The translations under genes were made by a program, and so were the position numbers. Below the pieces are notes generated by a model. It had not been told where the DNA came from. It worked only from the letters and a program-made list of their open reading frames with translations, and did no database searches. Below, piece by piece: positions 24,540 to 37,346 of a stretch of 64,000 nt of DNA; position 1 is the first letter of the stretch, and each line of letters begins with the position of its first letter. The stretch spans positions 1 to 64,000 of the forward strand of contig NOWV01000199.1 in assembly GCA_003344405.1 (NCBI GenBank), written 5' to 3'. Source of the DNA: Trichoplax sp. H2 (taxonomy: Eukaryota; Placozoa; Uniplacotomia; Trichoplacea).

Positions 24540-27500
24540 TTAATAATATTCTAACATTTCTTTACAAGTATGTGAGACTTCGTTATCCATAACGTAGGTT
24601 TCTCCAGGCAGTGTTTGCTTTATATGATACTTTTTAGAATAGCCATTATTATCTGAGCTGAATTTTTCATATGCCTGCGATGACAACCTTTAATTTTATA
24701 AGATCAGTAAGAAATACCAGTTACAGAGAAGGCTGATAATACTGTACAAAGTAAGATCATGAAATGCTAAAAGCTTATTCTAGGTATAATATTTATTATT
24801 CATGGAAATGCGCTGTATAATACCGTTTGATACTAACCTTGCTTGTAGATCTTTCCTTCCCATTCGTAAGCACATCTTCATTGGTATTTCAGAAAACTCA
24901 GCAGTTGTAGTAAAGTCCACCCTCGTAACTCCGGATACTGTAACGGATTGTCCGGATTTTAACTCATCAAGACTAATTTCCGCTACACCTTCAATAACCA
25001 CGGCGGCTCTAATAGAAAATTGAATTATTTAATTTTTAGCCACAATTTAAATTATGAAATATCAAGGTACAGTCGTTATAATTATATTTCTTAGGAGATA
25101 GCAATACTTCATTATAGATACAATTGACCTAGCTCTTTCAATGAAGTACCTATTAATGACATCCGTATTAGAGTTTCTAGACCACAGACTCATTTCTACA
25201 TTTCCAGCTAAGCCCAATGTTAAAGCTCCTATTATTTTCATATCAAGGTTCATTCCACTTCCGACGACAATTTGCTATAATAAAAATTATGATGAGTGAG
25301 TAGCCATTTTTGTCTCATCATCTTATAACTTTTAGTATTTTACGGCTCTACTAACATTATCAACAGTGTGTACTGATAATGTCGAGGGACGAAAACAAGA
25401 TGATCTGACTCCGAGAATTACTAACTTGTGTGTGATCCATTAGAAGTAGTTGCGTTGATAAAATGTTCATTTCTCCGCCCCCAGTGGCCATAACCACACC
25501 AAGTAATTCTGCTTGACCGTGGAAAACTTGATAGGGTCTTAAAGTAGTGTCCATCAAACCTAAAGTTGCAATCGCACGCGGTGAAGATGCGGTATCATCC
25601 TCGTCTCCACCAATAATAGACAATAATCCTTCGGCGTATAATCCAATCTAAGCATTGAGGTAGAAATGTAATTATAGATATTAGTGCTTCTTATACTAAT
25701 AAAAGGTTTGCATGTTCTTTATCTCTCTATTGTACTAAATCCCAAGTTAAATTGTTCATTTTTACCGTTAAAATATCGATAGATCTATCGCCTGCTTGAA
25801 TAGCTAAATTAAATGTACTTCTTCGAGTTGTGCCACTTTTAGTATACTCCAAATCAAGGGAGAATGATGAGGAAATTTCACCTTCGACATCTTTATTAAC
25901 ATGTAAAGTAAAATATCAAAATAGATCTTTACATGCAATGCAATAGAATATTTTCATCGTTACATTAATGATGCAGAGATTTTTAGTTTCAAAAGACCGT
26001 AAAAGAAGACAAGCATCAGCATGAAAAAGCTACTGATTAATTAGGATATTAGCTACACTGCATGTCAGTGCATAATATCTGATGAATGCAGTACCGTTAG
26101 GGAACTACGGTATAAGCTATATAGTTGATTGGTAGCTAAAACAATGTCCAAACTAGTTAAAATTCTGTTATTAAGGGCATCCACCATAATCGCATAAACA
26201 TCTTATTATCAACGTTTGGTACCTGTAATTTCAGTTTTAATTGCTCTAGAGTAACCAATTACTTTTTTCAAAGCTTCAAAATCAGCGGATTTTAAGTAGT
26301 GCCGAAATACTTCCGCCAGAATAGATTGAACTGAAAATGGTAGTCTAAGATCGAAGCAAGAATTTATTAATATCAATAACGCCAGCGCCAAATATCATAG
26401 CAATAACTAAGTTGAGAACCTGAATTCCTTGTTCCTTGTTGCCATAATATTTAAGGCAGACGTCATAAACTTTCGAACTTCCTGCCTTTCCTCTTCAGCA
26501 AGCGATAAAGCAAAGTTGACTATTTCTTGTTTCGTAGGTTCTTTAGAAATGATCGTGGATGCTGCAGCAATTCTGACAGTATCATCGTAGGTTTCTTTAC
26601 TTTGAAAATAAATCTCTAACAAAGTCTTGCGAACCTATCAATATATTCAATTTGGCTTAAATTTTGCAAAAATGCGACTGGAAATTGTAATATCGAACAG
26701 ATAGCATAGAAGAACTAGAGTGCAATCGATTTTTATCATACTTTTCCATTGATAAGATGTACTGGTAAACGTTTAAAAATTTGGATTGCTGCCACTTTGA
26801 TTTTGAAAGTACTTCCTTTCTCAGCTAGGTTTGTCGCTAAAGGTATAAAATCTGATAAACCGGCATTGGATAGAGCCAAAAGGTATATCTGGACTGCATC
26901 TTCGTCATCCAAAGTCTTCTGTACTTTCTCATTCAAGAAATCCTTTATCCTATTAAACAACTATGATAATAAATGCGATAATTCCCGTTACGACGGAGTA
27001 GTATACAGCCATAGTAGGTATAATTCTTCATTTACTTCCTAGACTTTCTAGTCAATTGGTGGTATTACCTCATCATCTCGGAATGTAGAGTTAATTTTAT
27101 TGTACGTATGTAGTAATGATGCTAAGCTCAATGTTGCTGTTTCATGGATACTTTTATCCGGTAAATTCATCTGTGCGACAGACTAGAATGCAAAATTAAT
27201 CCATTATTAATAAAAATGCATCACAAAGTTTACAAGTTTTTAAGTAGGATATTAAAATTTATGCTAGCTATTATAATTAACTATCGGGCAGAATCTTAAT
27301 TTAAATTAGATATACTGTCGATTTATTTCTATAGAATTATAGGTTACCAATTTATACGTAGTTGTAGGCTGGATATACAGCATATTAACTCTTTGGCTCA
27401 TAAACAGTAATCCAATTAATGGTATAATTTAAATACGTACTAATATAAATGTGACATAGTAAGATTAAAATACTAAACGTGCAAATGTGATAATTATGAA

Positions 27501-30185
27501 TACAATACTTCTTGTAGCTTATAAGTGAAGCTCAATCAGGATAAAAGTTTGTCTATATTATCACAAAAGTAGAGACATGACTAAACCATTTCCTTAATAT
27601 TGGCTACAAGATGTCAGAAAATGGACAAAACTATGTAAAAATATATTGATTTACCAAAATATCCTCTAACATCTTTCGCGTAGGACGAATAGATATAGAG
27701 AGAGCCACCAGGTATCGTTCGACTAGAAATGTATCTGAAGGGTACTCAAACTCTAAGTACTCCATTAAAGCATTTTGTGCTTCATCAGTCTGAGCAGCGG
27801 TGGCAATTTCAACTAAAGTATATCTATCAGAATTGATAACGATGTCAGTAAATTACTATTGATAGTTATATAGAGTAATTAGGTTCATTTCGTACTTGAT
27901 TTCGTCGAGATTTTCATCTCGCAAGATTTCCACTATTTCTTTACTACGAGCTTGACGGAATAATTGTACCAAATGAATAAAATTTTGAGTAACGTCTTCA
28001 CTACTCTCTTTCGATGTTAGGTATTTCATTTTGTCATTGACAATATCTTTAAGCTATTGCAAATGATATAATTATTCATTATTAGATACACTAGATTTAA
28101 GATTTTCAATAGGTTTAGAAATATGTAATGGATATTGAATTTATTCCCAAGCTGCGATGCATCAAAATTATGAAATAACCTTATTGGACTTTTTTGAATC
28201 CTGTAAATCAGCTGCAGAGAATTCTATGCTTTCCTGAATCCATTTCGCGTTATCCTCTATATAGTTTTATTTAAAAAAGATAAAGATGAATCTTAATACA
28301 TCTTGCCCTATTTTGTAAGAATCAAGAGTACCTTCATTCAAGGTTTCGATTTATCTAAACTTAATATCCCATCATACTGCAAAAAATCGTAATATCATCC
28401 TCTTATTTCAACAGGGAGAGACAATTGATATGCATCCACTACGGTACTACAGTATTCTTTTCTTTTAATTATGGGAATTATCAGGCAAGTCGGTTCCTTG
28501 TAAGATTTACCAAATGTAACAATTTATATTCTAAATAGGCTACAGCTACCAAAAATGTGTTGCGACCTTTTCATGATTAAAACCTTTACCTGAGTTGATG
28601 CCTCGAATAGCATCAATTTCACTATCATATTTAGCGATTTCTTTATTATTGGAGGTACGTTCTAATTTCAATATTTGTCTGCCAGTTTATGCAAGAAGAA
28701 AAAATCTATCAGTGTTATGTATGTAGTCTTATTTAGTAGTACTAATTATGTATAAGAAAATATAAATATTGTAAGTGACGAGTCGATATATTTATATTTC
28801 AATTACGGTATTACTAATTTATTCATGCTATAATATATCGAATTTCATAAATTGTTACAGTAGGGGTTATTAACTTTATTGCTTCCTATTCTGACTTACT
28901 CAGATGAAGCAGTTGAGTCAATCTTACGACCAAGAAGTTTTAATATGTGGGAATCACGCGAAGATGCCACGTCTACAATTCCAGCCTTGATGGTGTAATT
29001 AGTCTGACTAATAGAAGTTTGTCTTGGACTAAGGGCCTAGAATTTATATATATATGTATTGAAGATACATAGACAAGCATAAGAAGCAATTGATAATATT
29101 ACATATTTAAGGCTCAATTTCATCCTCACTCTCATTGTATCCGACCAATGCCCATTAAATCCTAGTTTACTAGTGGCACATTTGCTTAAGTTAATTTCTT
29201 TGATTACAGATGCAGATTTACCATTATCATTTGAAGGCAGTGAGGAAGATAGCAGGTATTGGGTTGGACAAAAACCAAATAGAGTCGTCTTTTATGTAGT
29301 AAATGGCATAAAGAAGACTTTTGTTAGTAGATTCTATTTACTCTATTCATGGAGGAAACGAGAGGGAGTCTAGTGTGTAAAGATGGAAAATTGGGGGTTT
29401 AAACCAGTTTACCTCAGTAGTCTTGTGCGTGTCCATTCTAACTTGAAACAGGTTAGCAATAGCTTTGGCAATATTTTTATAAGTACGCGATGAATTTTCT
29501 TTAAACCAAATTCCATGGCTTTGACCGCTAGTTATCTTGAAGTAAAATGCAGGCGAAAGTAACTGGTCGATACCAGAGCTCTGCGCGGCATTTCCTGCTT
29601 TAGAGCTTTGGATGCGTATGTTATCCAACTGTTATAAGTATAAGATCGTTATTAAATAAGCTGTGATCATAGTTATATAGTCATTGCCTTATTACGTTAG
29701 AAAAGCGAAAGAGTAAACACTATTGCAATATCGAGACGGGTGATGCTATTGAAATAAAGGATAGTTAAATTCTAAACAAAATAGAATGCAGGATTATTTA
29801 ATTTCTAGAAGAATAAGAATTTTCTCATTTTTTAATAGTTGTTGATAATTGTAATATTTCACTTTAAAGAAATATGATAATATTTTATTCCGTTCATACG
29901 TTGAACGCAGTACTTTCTATTACTCTTGACACTATAATAGAGCAATCAGCTCATTTGCAGCATTATAGCGTGCATTTTTAGAAACTTAAAGGTGCCTAGT
30001 AATCGCATATTAACTTACATTAGCTTTAAGAAGTACAGAGTTTTTGTCAACCGATTGCCATATTGGTTTTAAGGTCAATTTCGATATAAAATTTAACCCG
30101 ACGGGTACTGCATCTTTTCTTGCTGTATTCTTTACCAAACTGTGGAAGGAGTAATCATAATTGTATACAGTAGCTTCGTCGTATC
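24540..30185 (-). CDS. MTTP: Microsomal triglyceride transfer protein large subunit (5' exon missing)
   Basis: MTTP loads lipid onto apoB-type lipoproteins in the ER lumen as a complex with protein disulfide isomerase. Sixteen exons are placed, 5' to 3': 30185-30019, 29628-29413, 29036-28900, 28678-28590, 28256-28180, 28053-27896, 27823-27655, 27182-27069, 26960-26742, 26634-26420, 26344-26223, 25890-25766, 25647-25426, 25274-25150, 25008-24838 and 24657-24540. They cover about 815 codons (human 894). The vitellogenin N-domain starts near YNYDYSFHSLVK. A helical domain includes VRKTLLEIYFQSKETYDDTV. The C-terminal lipid-binding part has YTKSGTTRRSTFNLAIQAGD, MATGGGEMNILSTQLLLMDH and NVEMSLWSRNSNTD, each matching human MTTP. 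The tail is GYSKKYHIKQTLPGE...CKEMLEYY. The signal-peptide exon (phase 1 end) was not found above 30185. An exon expected at about 29110-29163 has no intact frame (see findings). Confidence 0.93.
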
Positions 30186-30839
30186 CTACAGTAATTATAA
30201 TTACAAAATTCAAAATCAGATTCGTTTAAAACTGTTAAAGTTAATCAAAATTGACTAAGTTCAAAAAGTCAAAACTTTACCTTTAGTAATACGAATTTAA
30301 AAAAAATTGTGGATATTTAGAATATGCGTTTTACATAAATCGAAGGTAGAAGCAGTAAAATAGTAATATGCAGTAAAGTCATTCTTCTCTGATTTCGGAA
30401 TAAGATACTTCCATATGAATAATAAACTTATTACAGGAAGATAGAGTATGTATTATTTCCTTGTTAACGAAGCATGTACTATTGTTGATGAATTACTAGT
30501 AAAATTCTACGCTACAAATGGGATCTTAAGTGATCTTTTATAGTATAGCAAAATAGCCATAAATATACTTCATTTTTAGCCATGATGACATAAAGACGTT
30601 CAATGTGACTGTATTATTTTATAGCTAATGTAGAAACTAGTTTTAGCTATAATCGATAAAAGCTTAATTCATTATAGTCTTGAATGCGATAACTGCTAAT
30701 TTCAGCCGAAGTACAAATTCTAGCGATAAACAAATTTATTTTTACCTGCGTTATGACATTCTACCACCGACAACGAAGCTTTTTGTCATCGAGATATGTC
30801 CATGATATCAGATAAATTCAAGGATAAAGAATAAACAGA

Positions 30840-31375
30840 ATTAATGAGGCATCAATCAAGGAGCGATAAATTATCTAATAGATTTTTAGTTACTGATTTA
30901 AATACAGAAATGAACTTCTAAAAGTCAAGCTAATGAATGATTGTAATTTATAATATTGATGAGACGGCAATCAAGGAGCGATAAATTATCTAATATATTT
31001 TTAGTAATTGATCAAATACAGAAATGAACTACTAAAAGTCAAACTAATAAATGCGTGTATTTTATAATATTGATTAGACATCAATCAAGGAGCGATAAGT
31101 TATCTGATGGGTTTTTAGTAACTGATCAAATACAGAAATGAACTACTAAAGCTAATATATTATGTAATGGATTTTAGTAAATGATCAAACACAAAAACGA
31201 ACTACTAAAGTCAAGTTAATAATTTATGTGATGGATTTTAGTGACTGATCAGCTACAGAAAAGAACTACTAAAGTCAGGCTAATGATTAATGTGATGAAT
31301 TTCTAGTTACTGATCAAATACAGAATGAACTATTAAGTCAAGCTAGTGAGTGCGCTTCATTTATTATATTGATGA
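30840..31375. repeat. Tandem array, about 118 bp units decaying to shorter units
   Basis: Three copies at about 30845, 30963 and 31079 share ATCAAGGAGCGATAA(A/G)TTATCT, TTTTTAGTnACTGAT, ATACAGAAATGAACT and AAAGTCAAnCTAAT. From 31140 the copies shorten to about 60 bp and keep only the TTTTAGTnACTGATCA and GAACTACTAAAGTCA parts. No frame is conserved across units. Confidence 0.85.
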
Positions 31376-34324
31376 GTATTTCTGGTTCATTGCTTATTCT
31401 ATATATGTCTATTTACTACGCTACTAACATTGGGTTATTAATCTTACTTTGCGTAATTGTGAAACTATCGTAAAGATATCGGTTTGCAGGTGAAAAAAAG
31501 TACTAAAGTATATTAATACATTTCCTATCATGAATATCCTCTGATAATAATAGGCTATTTTTCGACAACATTTCATCATAACTCTCATGGAATAGAAATA
31601 AGTGGTGTATATAGGCAAGTGGATAAAAGATGTTAAGAATACTCTTATTCAACGGTGAAATTAATGAAACAGTAATAATATAGTGAATTTTATGCTTGAT
31701 CATATTATTCTTAAGGCATTGGCAATTATATACTGATTTTTTTACACATCAAGATAAGAATTTGAAAATTGAGGAACATTAAAACGACAATCAGATATTA
31801 TTTAACGCCTAATACATAATATAGTAAGTAAATAAGATCTGATGGCCGCTAGCTAGTTATTTTAATGAGTATCGAAGATTAATCATAGTATTGGATTAAA
31901 GTTGAAAGTTAATAGTAAAGCCAGAGCAACTCGGCTTGAGATCTTGCGAATTTTTCTACGTTATTTTTACATATTTATGGCCATATATGTCAGCCAATAG
32001 CATCTGCTACTGTCTTTACTTACTCAAAGTTAATAAGAAAACGATTGTCGGTATCGAAGGATTTCTTGCTCTTTTGGTCACCATCGGGCTCTAATTTCAA
32101 ATTTCTATGGGAAACGATGTTCGACTGTTGCAAAACTGTATTTTTAATCATAGAAAAGAGACAGGAATGGATCTGCTTTAGTAACCAGCAGGAATTCGTT
32201 CAAAGTCCGCTATCGATCTGGTCACACTTAGTTCTTGTATTCTGAGTGTTATTTCATCGTCATTTTGCAAAGTAAACAATAAGAATAATATTTATTAGTG
32301 CCGATTCCTAATCGCATAGAGGATCGTTATTGTAATGAACTTTAGGCTGATGAAAAATATTATGTCACTTTAAGTTATCATTTCTTCAACGTGTTTGCAT
32401 GTATCATTATTGCAATACTAGCAAATTGTTGAAGCTCATTTGGGTATTTTGTTGATTAAACAGAATGGGATCCTACTTGTATTACGTACATGTACCGGTT
32501 TGAATAATAACGTTGGCTATAATGAAAGTCGGCTTTGAAACATCATAAAATGTCTATGGTGATTAATCTTCATCTATATCATATAGGCTACACTTCATTA
32601 CAGCTCTGTTATCGTTTTTGTCCAAACTCTTTGCTGTTTTACCAATGTGTTGCTAAAAATTGTGGCTTAGTCAGTGATACTCAACGCAGTAACATTGAAC
32701 GAATCATTTTGATAATTAAGTAAAAATAGTCAAGTTTTTAATATAATGTACGACATATCGTCAATAGGATGATGAATAATATTTGTAACAGTTATTTTTT
32801 TCTTAATCAAAATATCCCTTCGATATAGTATCGTATCTATTTAGATATGAATCATGCTGGTACTATGCCGTAATCCTATATCGATATAGACAGACAAGAA
32901 TTAGAGCCTATAAACTAGGTAAGGTTTGAACATTGGGTAGCTGAATTAAATAGGCATATGGTGAATATTCAAGTTTGACCTTGATATAATAGAATTTACT
33001 ATCAAAATAATTAAAAACATAGCATGGATCTGAATATAGGAAAATACATTTTATGAAGGAGGAGAAAACAGTTCCTTCAAATGAGCTTGTAACAATATAT
33101 TCTATAATTCATAAGTTTATGTCTGGAATTAACAGTAACTTGATTCTATTTTCTACCAAATGTTGAAAAAAATGCATCTATTGCATAGGGCAAAAATGCA
33201 CATTACCAACAATTGAGGCATTTTAAAATGGGCATTTACTCTATTCATTTTCTGAGTAATCTTGTGCTAGTGTTTGTAAAAGCCAGACTGGGAATCGTAA
33301 TTAATTGTACACCTTTTAGATTAAACCATTGCTACTGTTATTTATTGCAGTCATGACATCAAGAAATCCTTCTGTAGTGTATCTACTAAAAAAATATCTC
33401 CTACTCATGCTAATGACTTTATTATTTTTTATAATACGTCAGTTCTTGTTTGATGATGATTAATGCAGGAGATCAAGTAGGCGTATTTATTATGATTAGA
33501 ATTGTTTTTTTACTACCACGGACATCGATGACAAAACTATTATGTCTGATGTTCAGGCGATTGCCAATATAGATATACTATCATACATTAAAGGAAATAG
33601 ACGATCAATGAATTCATTTTATGAAGCCTTCAAGTTTGTCCTCAATAATATATATCCGAAAACGTTAAATCCTTTAGAGCTATATATCGTAATATATCGT
33701 TTTCTTAGCCTACTATCAAGTATATAAATAATCTATTGGCTATTTAGCGAACGTGGTACAACGGCATTGGTAGCTAGATATGTATATATCCATCATGATA
33801 TTGCCCCCTAGTGATTAAATTGAATCATACAGCAGTAGAATGCTTCCTAATAGGTATAATGGGTGTATCATGGGTGTAGATGTGTTCGCAGTAGTGTTCT
33901 GCTCCTATATGAGTTATCAATTTCGAGAATGTATTACCGCTAGGAGAAATTTTTGAGCAGAAATACCCTAGAAGAGCATACAATTGTATCGAAAATGAGC
34001 ACAATCCATAGTCTAACAGTCTAACAATAATTTTGCAAAAAAAAATATTCAACTTGCAGAACTGTAATATAATGAAAGGGAATAAATAGTACTTGTATAC
34101 GCATAGAGGGCACTTTTCTTATGGAAGGTGAAAAAACAGAATTCATTGATCGATGTAAAATAAAATTGTCTGAAAAGCATAACGACATTTTCTTGCATTG
34201 GCTATAGAATCATGTACTTCTCTTAGTAAATCAATGTTGCTTAACTCCAATATGCTTTGTAGTATCTTTAATTGGCATAGAGGTAGCAAATCTGTATGAA
34301 TGCATTGCTGCTAGGTGCACCTCT
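31376..34324. other. Intergenic between divergent MTTP and IVD, no gene recognised
   Basis: Only short unmatched frames (61-75 codons) on both strands. The MTTP signal-peptide exon might lie here on the minus strand, but I found no ATG-plus-hydrophobic exon with a usable donor. Confidence 0.4.
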
Positions 34325-34510
34325 TATGCTAACAACTCGCTCCACTTATTATTAAGCTCTTAATAGTAGTAGTAATAGACTGTACATGTATTGATCAGTA
34401 ATCTAAGTAATAGCCGAATGAATTCGTATTTTATGCTAACAACTTGCTCCACTCTTTACTAATCTGTTAATGACAGCAGTGATAGATTATACATTGTAGA
34501 TCAGTAATCT
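34325..34510. repeat. Direct duplication, about 109 bp unit
   Basis: TTATGCTAACAAC(T)(C/T)GCTCCAC followed by an AGTnnTAATAGA core and ATCAGTAATCTAAG occurs at about 34326-34405 and 34432-34515 in the same order. Confidence 0.65.
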
Positions 34511-34959
34511 AAGCAGCAAAACACGACTAACTAGTGCTGACGTGTGATATAAATATATAGGAGATGATACAATTTTAATTAGTGATGGCCCACTACGATA
34601 GTGGCTACTCTGTTACTGTATAACATTAAAACAGATTAATGCAACATTATTTGGAATATGTTAAAGATTTATAAATGATAGATAATGTGATTGTGGTTAG
34701 CCTTCCTTGAAAGTGCACTCCTGTTCGATGAATAGTGGTCATCATTACAGTAACCACTTGTGGCATTTTCTATTACCAAATGTTAAAGCATGACTTATAA
34801 ATAGAGATCAGATACTCTTGCATTGGTGATAGATGCACCATGACAGCAGCTATTCTTCAATGGCTATATAATAAGAAGAATTGACTGTCCTAGTCTTATT
34901 TGGGAAATGAACATTTAAGGTATTAAAATACGTCTGCATACAAGTGTTTATTTCATCTA

Positions 34960-36520
34960 ATTCTAGGATAATAAAATATTATCCAATCTTACTTTATCCA
35001 GCTTCTGGCCTACTACTGTAGAATTGACAGCGTACAGTAAATGATTATTATTAGCTTAGATTGATCACACTTAAAATAAACTAAATCATGAATATGCTAG
35101 CGAACCTCCAACACAATCGATTTGTAATGTCTCCTCATAACATACGAGAGTATTCATTTCATCTTAATCTACAATTGTAAAATAAAATCCAATCCCACTT
35201 TGTCTAGCCTCTGGTCTATTACTGTATATCATTGTTATTAGCCTAGATTGATCACATTCAAAATAAACTGAATCACAATTATGCTAGAGAATATGCAACA
35301 GAATCGATTTGCAGTCTCTCTTTATAGTATTGATTTGGTCTTAATCAATGACAGTAAAATAATATCCAGTCTCACTTTGTCCAGTTTTTGGTCTATTCCT
35401 GTAGAATCTGCGGTACAGATGATTGTTATTAGCCTCGATTGATTACATTTAAAATTGATTGAGTCATGATTATACTAGAGAAGATCTAACAGAATCGATT
35501 TGTAATCCCATTTTTATAACATATGAGTATGTAATATATAGTATTCATTTCATCTTAATTTACGATTGTAAAATAATATCCAAGCTCATTTTGTCCAGCT
35601 TCTGGCCTATTACTGTAGAATCTAGAGTATAGCCAATTGTTATAAGCCTAGATTGATGATATTTAAAACAGACTGAGTCATGATTATACTATAAAATATC
35701 CAACAGAATCGATTTGCAACCCCTCTCTATAATATACAAGTATGTACACTGTACAGTATTCATTTCATCTTAATCTATAATTGTAAAATAAAATCCAATC
35801 TCACTTTATTCAGCTTCTGGTCTTTTACCGTTAATCATTGTCATTCGCATCAATGTTATTCAGAGTAAACTGTATCAGATTTATTTAAAATCAATCAACT
35901 GTATCATGACTAGAGAAGATCCAACAGAATCGATTTGTAACCCCTCTCTATAATATACAAATATGTAGACTGTACAGTATTCATTTCATCTTAATCTATG
36001 ATTGTGAAATAAAATCCAATCTCACTTTGTCCAACTTCTGGCCTATTACCGTAAATCGTTGTCGTTAGCATCGATCTTATTCAAAATAAACTGCACCATG
36101 ACTAGAGAAGATCCAACAGAATCGATTTGCAACCTCTCTCTATCATATACAAGTATGTACACTGTACAGTATTCATTTCATCTTAATCTATAATTGTAAA
36201 ATAAAATCCAATCTCACTTTGTCCAACTTCTGGCCTATTACCGTAAATCGTTGTCGTTAGCATCGATCTTATTCAAAATAAACTGCACCATGACTAGAGA
36301 AGATCCAACAGAATCGATTTGCAACCTCTCTCTATCATATACAAGTATGAACTCTGTACAGTATTCATTTCATCTTAATCTATAATTGTAAAATAAAATC
36401 CAATCTCACTTTGTCCAACTTCTGGCCTATTACCGTAAATCGTTGTCGTTAGCATCGATCTTATTCAAAATAAACTGCACCATGACTAGAGAAGATCCAA
36501 CAGAATCGATTTGCAACCCG
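34960..36520. repeat. Tandem array, about 8 copies; last copies are near-identical 192 bp units
   Basis: The marker AAATAAAATCCAATCTCACTT (with variants) starts copies at about 34968, 35180, 35357, 35572, 35785, 36006, 36198 and 36390. Each continues with TT(C/G)TGGnCTATTACnGTA, a GATnGATC block, GATCCAACAGAATCGATTTG, a CTCTCTCTAT block, TACAAGTATG and TGTACAGTATTCATTTCATC. The last three copies (from about 36000) are nearly identical with a 192 bp period. The first ones are diverged, so expansion was recent at the right edge. Confidence 0.9.
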
Positions 36521-37346
36521 TTGTATCTCGTATCTTGGATACGGATTCTTTGTCAACAGAGTACATCATAGACGTTAGTTACTTGCTATCAATATTCATC
36601 AACTTTACCATGTCTATCCTCCAATTGATATTATTGACTTGGGTTTGACTTGTCTAAGCATTCGGCGGATCATTAGCAATTGCTGCCTTCCTTTGATTAG
36701 ATCTCCATTCAATCAATCAACGATCAACTCAATTCAATAAAAGCAAACATATCCATCCTGCTCCAATCTTGTATGTCAGGGTTGTCCATCCTAACTTGTA
36801 GAGTATGAGATTGCTTGGTTTGATGGCTGTTTGTTAAGCAAAAGAATAGACTCTTAATTGAATATATATAGCATAGTATAAAGAGATCGGCGTTAATTCA
36901 GCACAGCATCTACGCGTAGCAACGCCCCTAGAGGACCAACCCTACTGTCCGTATTCGAAGCCTGCACGAAAAGCAAGGACAATCATCGGACTTGCAGTAG
37001 TTTCTTGGTAGTCCATAATAAGCCCAAAACTACAGCAATTAACTGTAAAAAAAGCATCGTAGACAGATAGACGATATATTGGTAGAGTCGTTTATGCAGC
37101 TGGCGGATAAATGCATTTATAACCTCTACGGCTAGGGCGGATATCATCTACGTTCTACAGGCTCTCTATCGCCTTTAGTGGCGTCAATAGAATAATAGAT
37201 TCTTCTCGTTACTATTTCGTTAAGTGATCCATAATAATAGTAATAATTATAACTATTAGTTATAAGTTACAAATTACTGAATAGTCTTGATCCACAGATA
37301 CTACAGTAATCACCAATAATATAGCAAGGAAGAAAAATTGATCGTC
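36521..37346. other. IVD upstream region, no gene recognised
   Basis: Unique sequence between the array and the IVD start codon, presumed to hold the IVD promoter. A somewhat GC-richer block lies at about 36900-37170. No TATA box or known site could be assigned with confidence. Confidence 0.4.

Noticed and set aside
24802-25023. 73-codon plus-strand frame
   Set aside because: Antisense shadow of the MTTP exon at 24838-25008.
29173-29373. 66-codon plus-strand frame
   Set aside because: It lies antisense inside an MTTP intron and has no recognisable domain.
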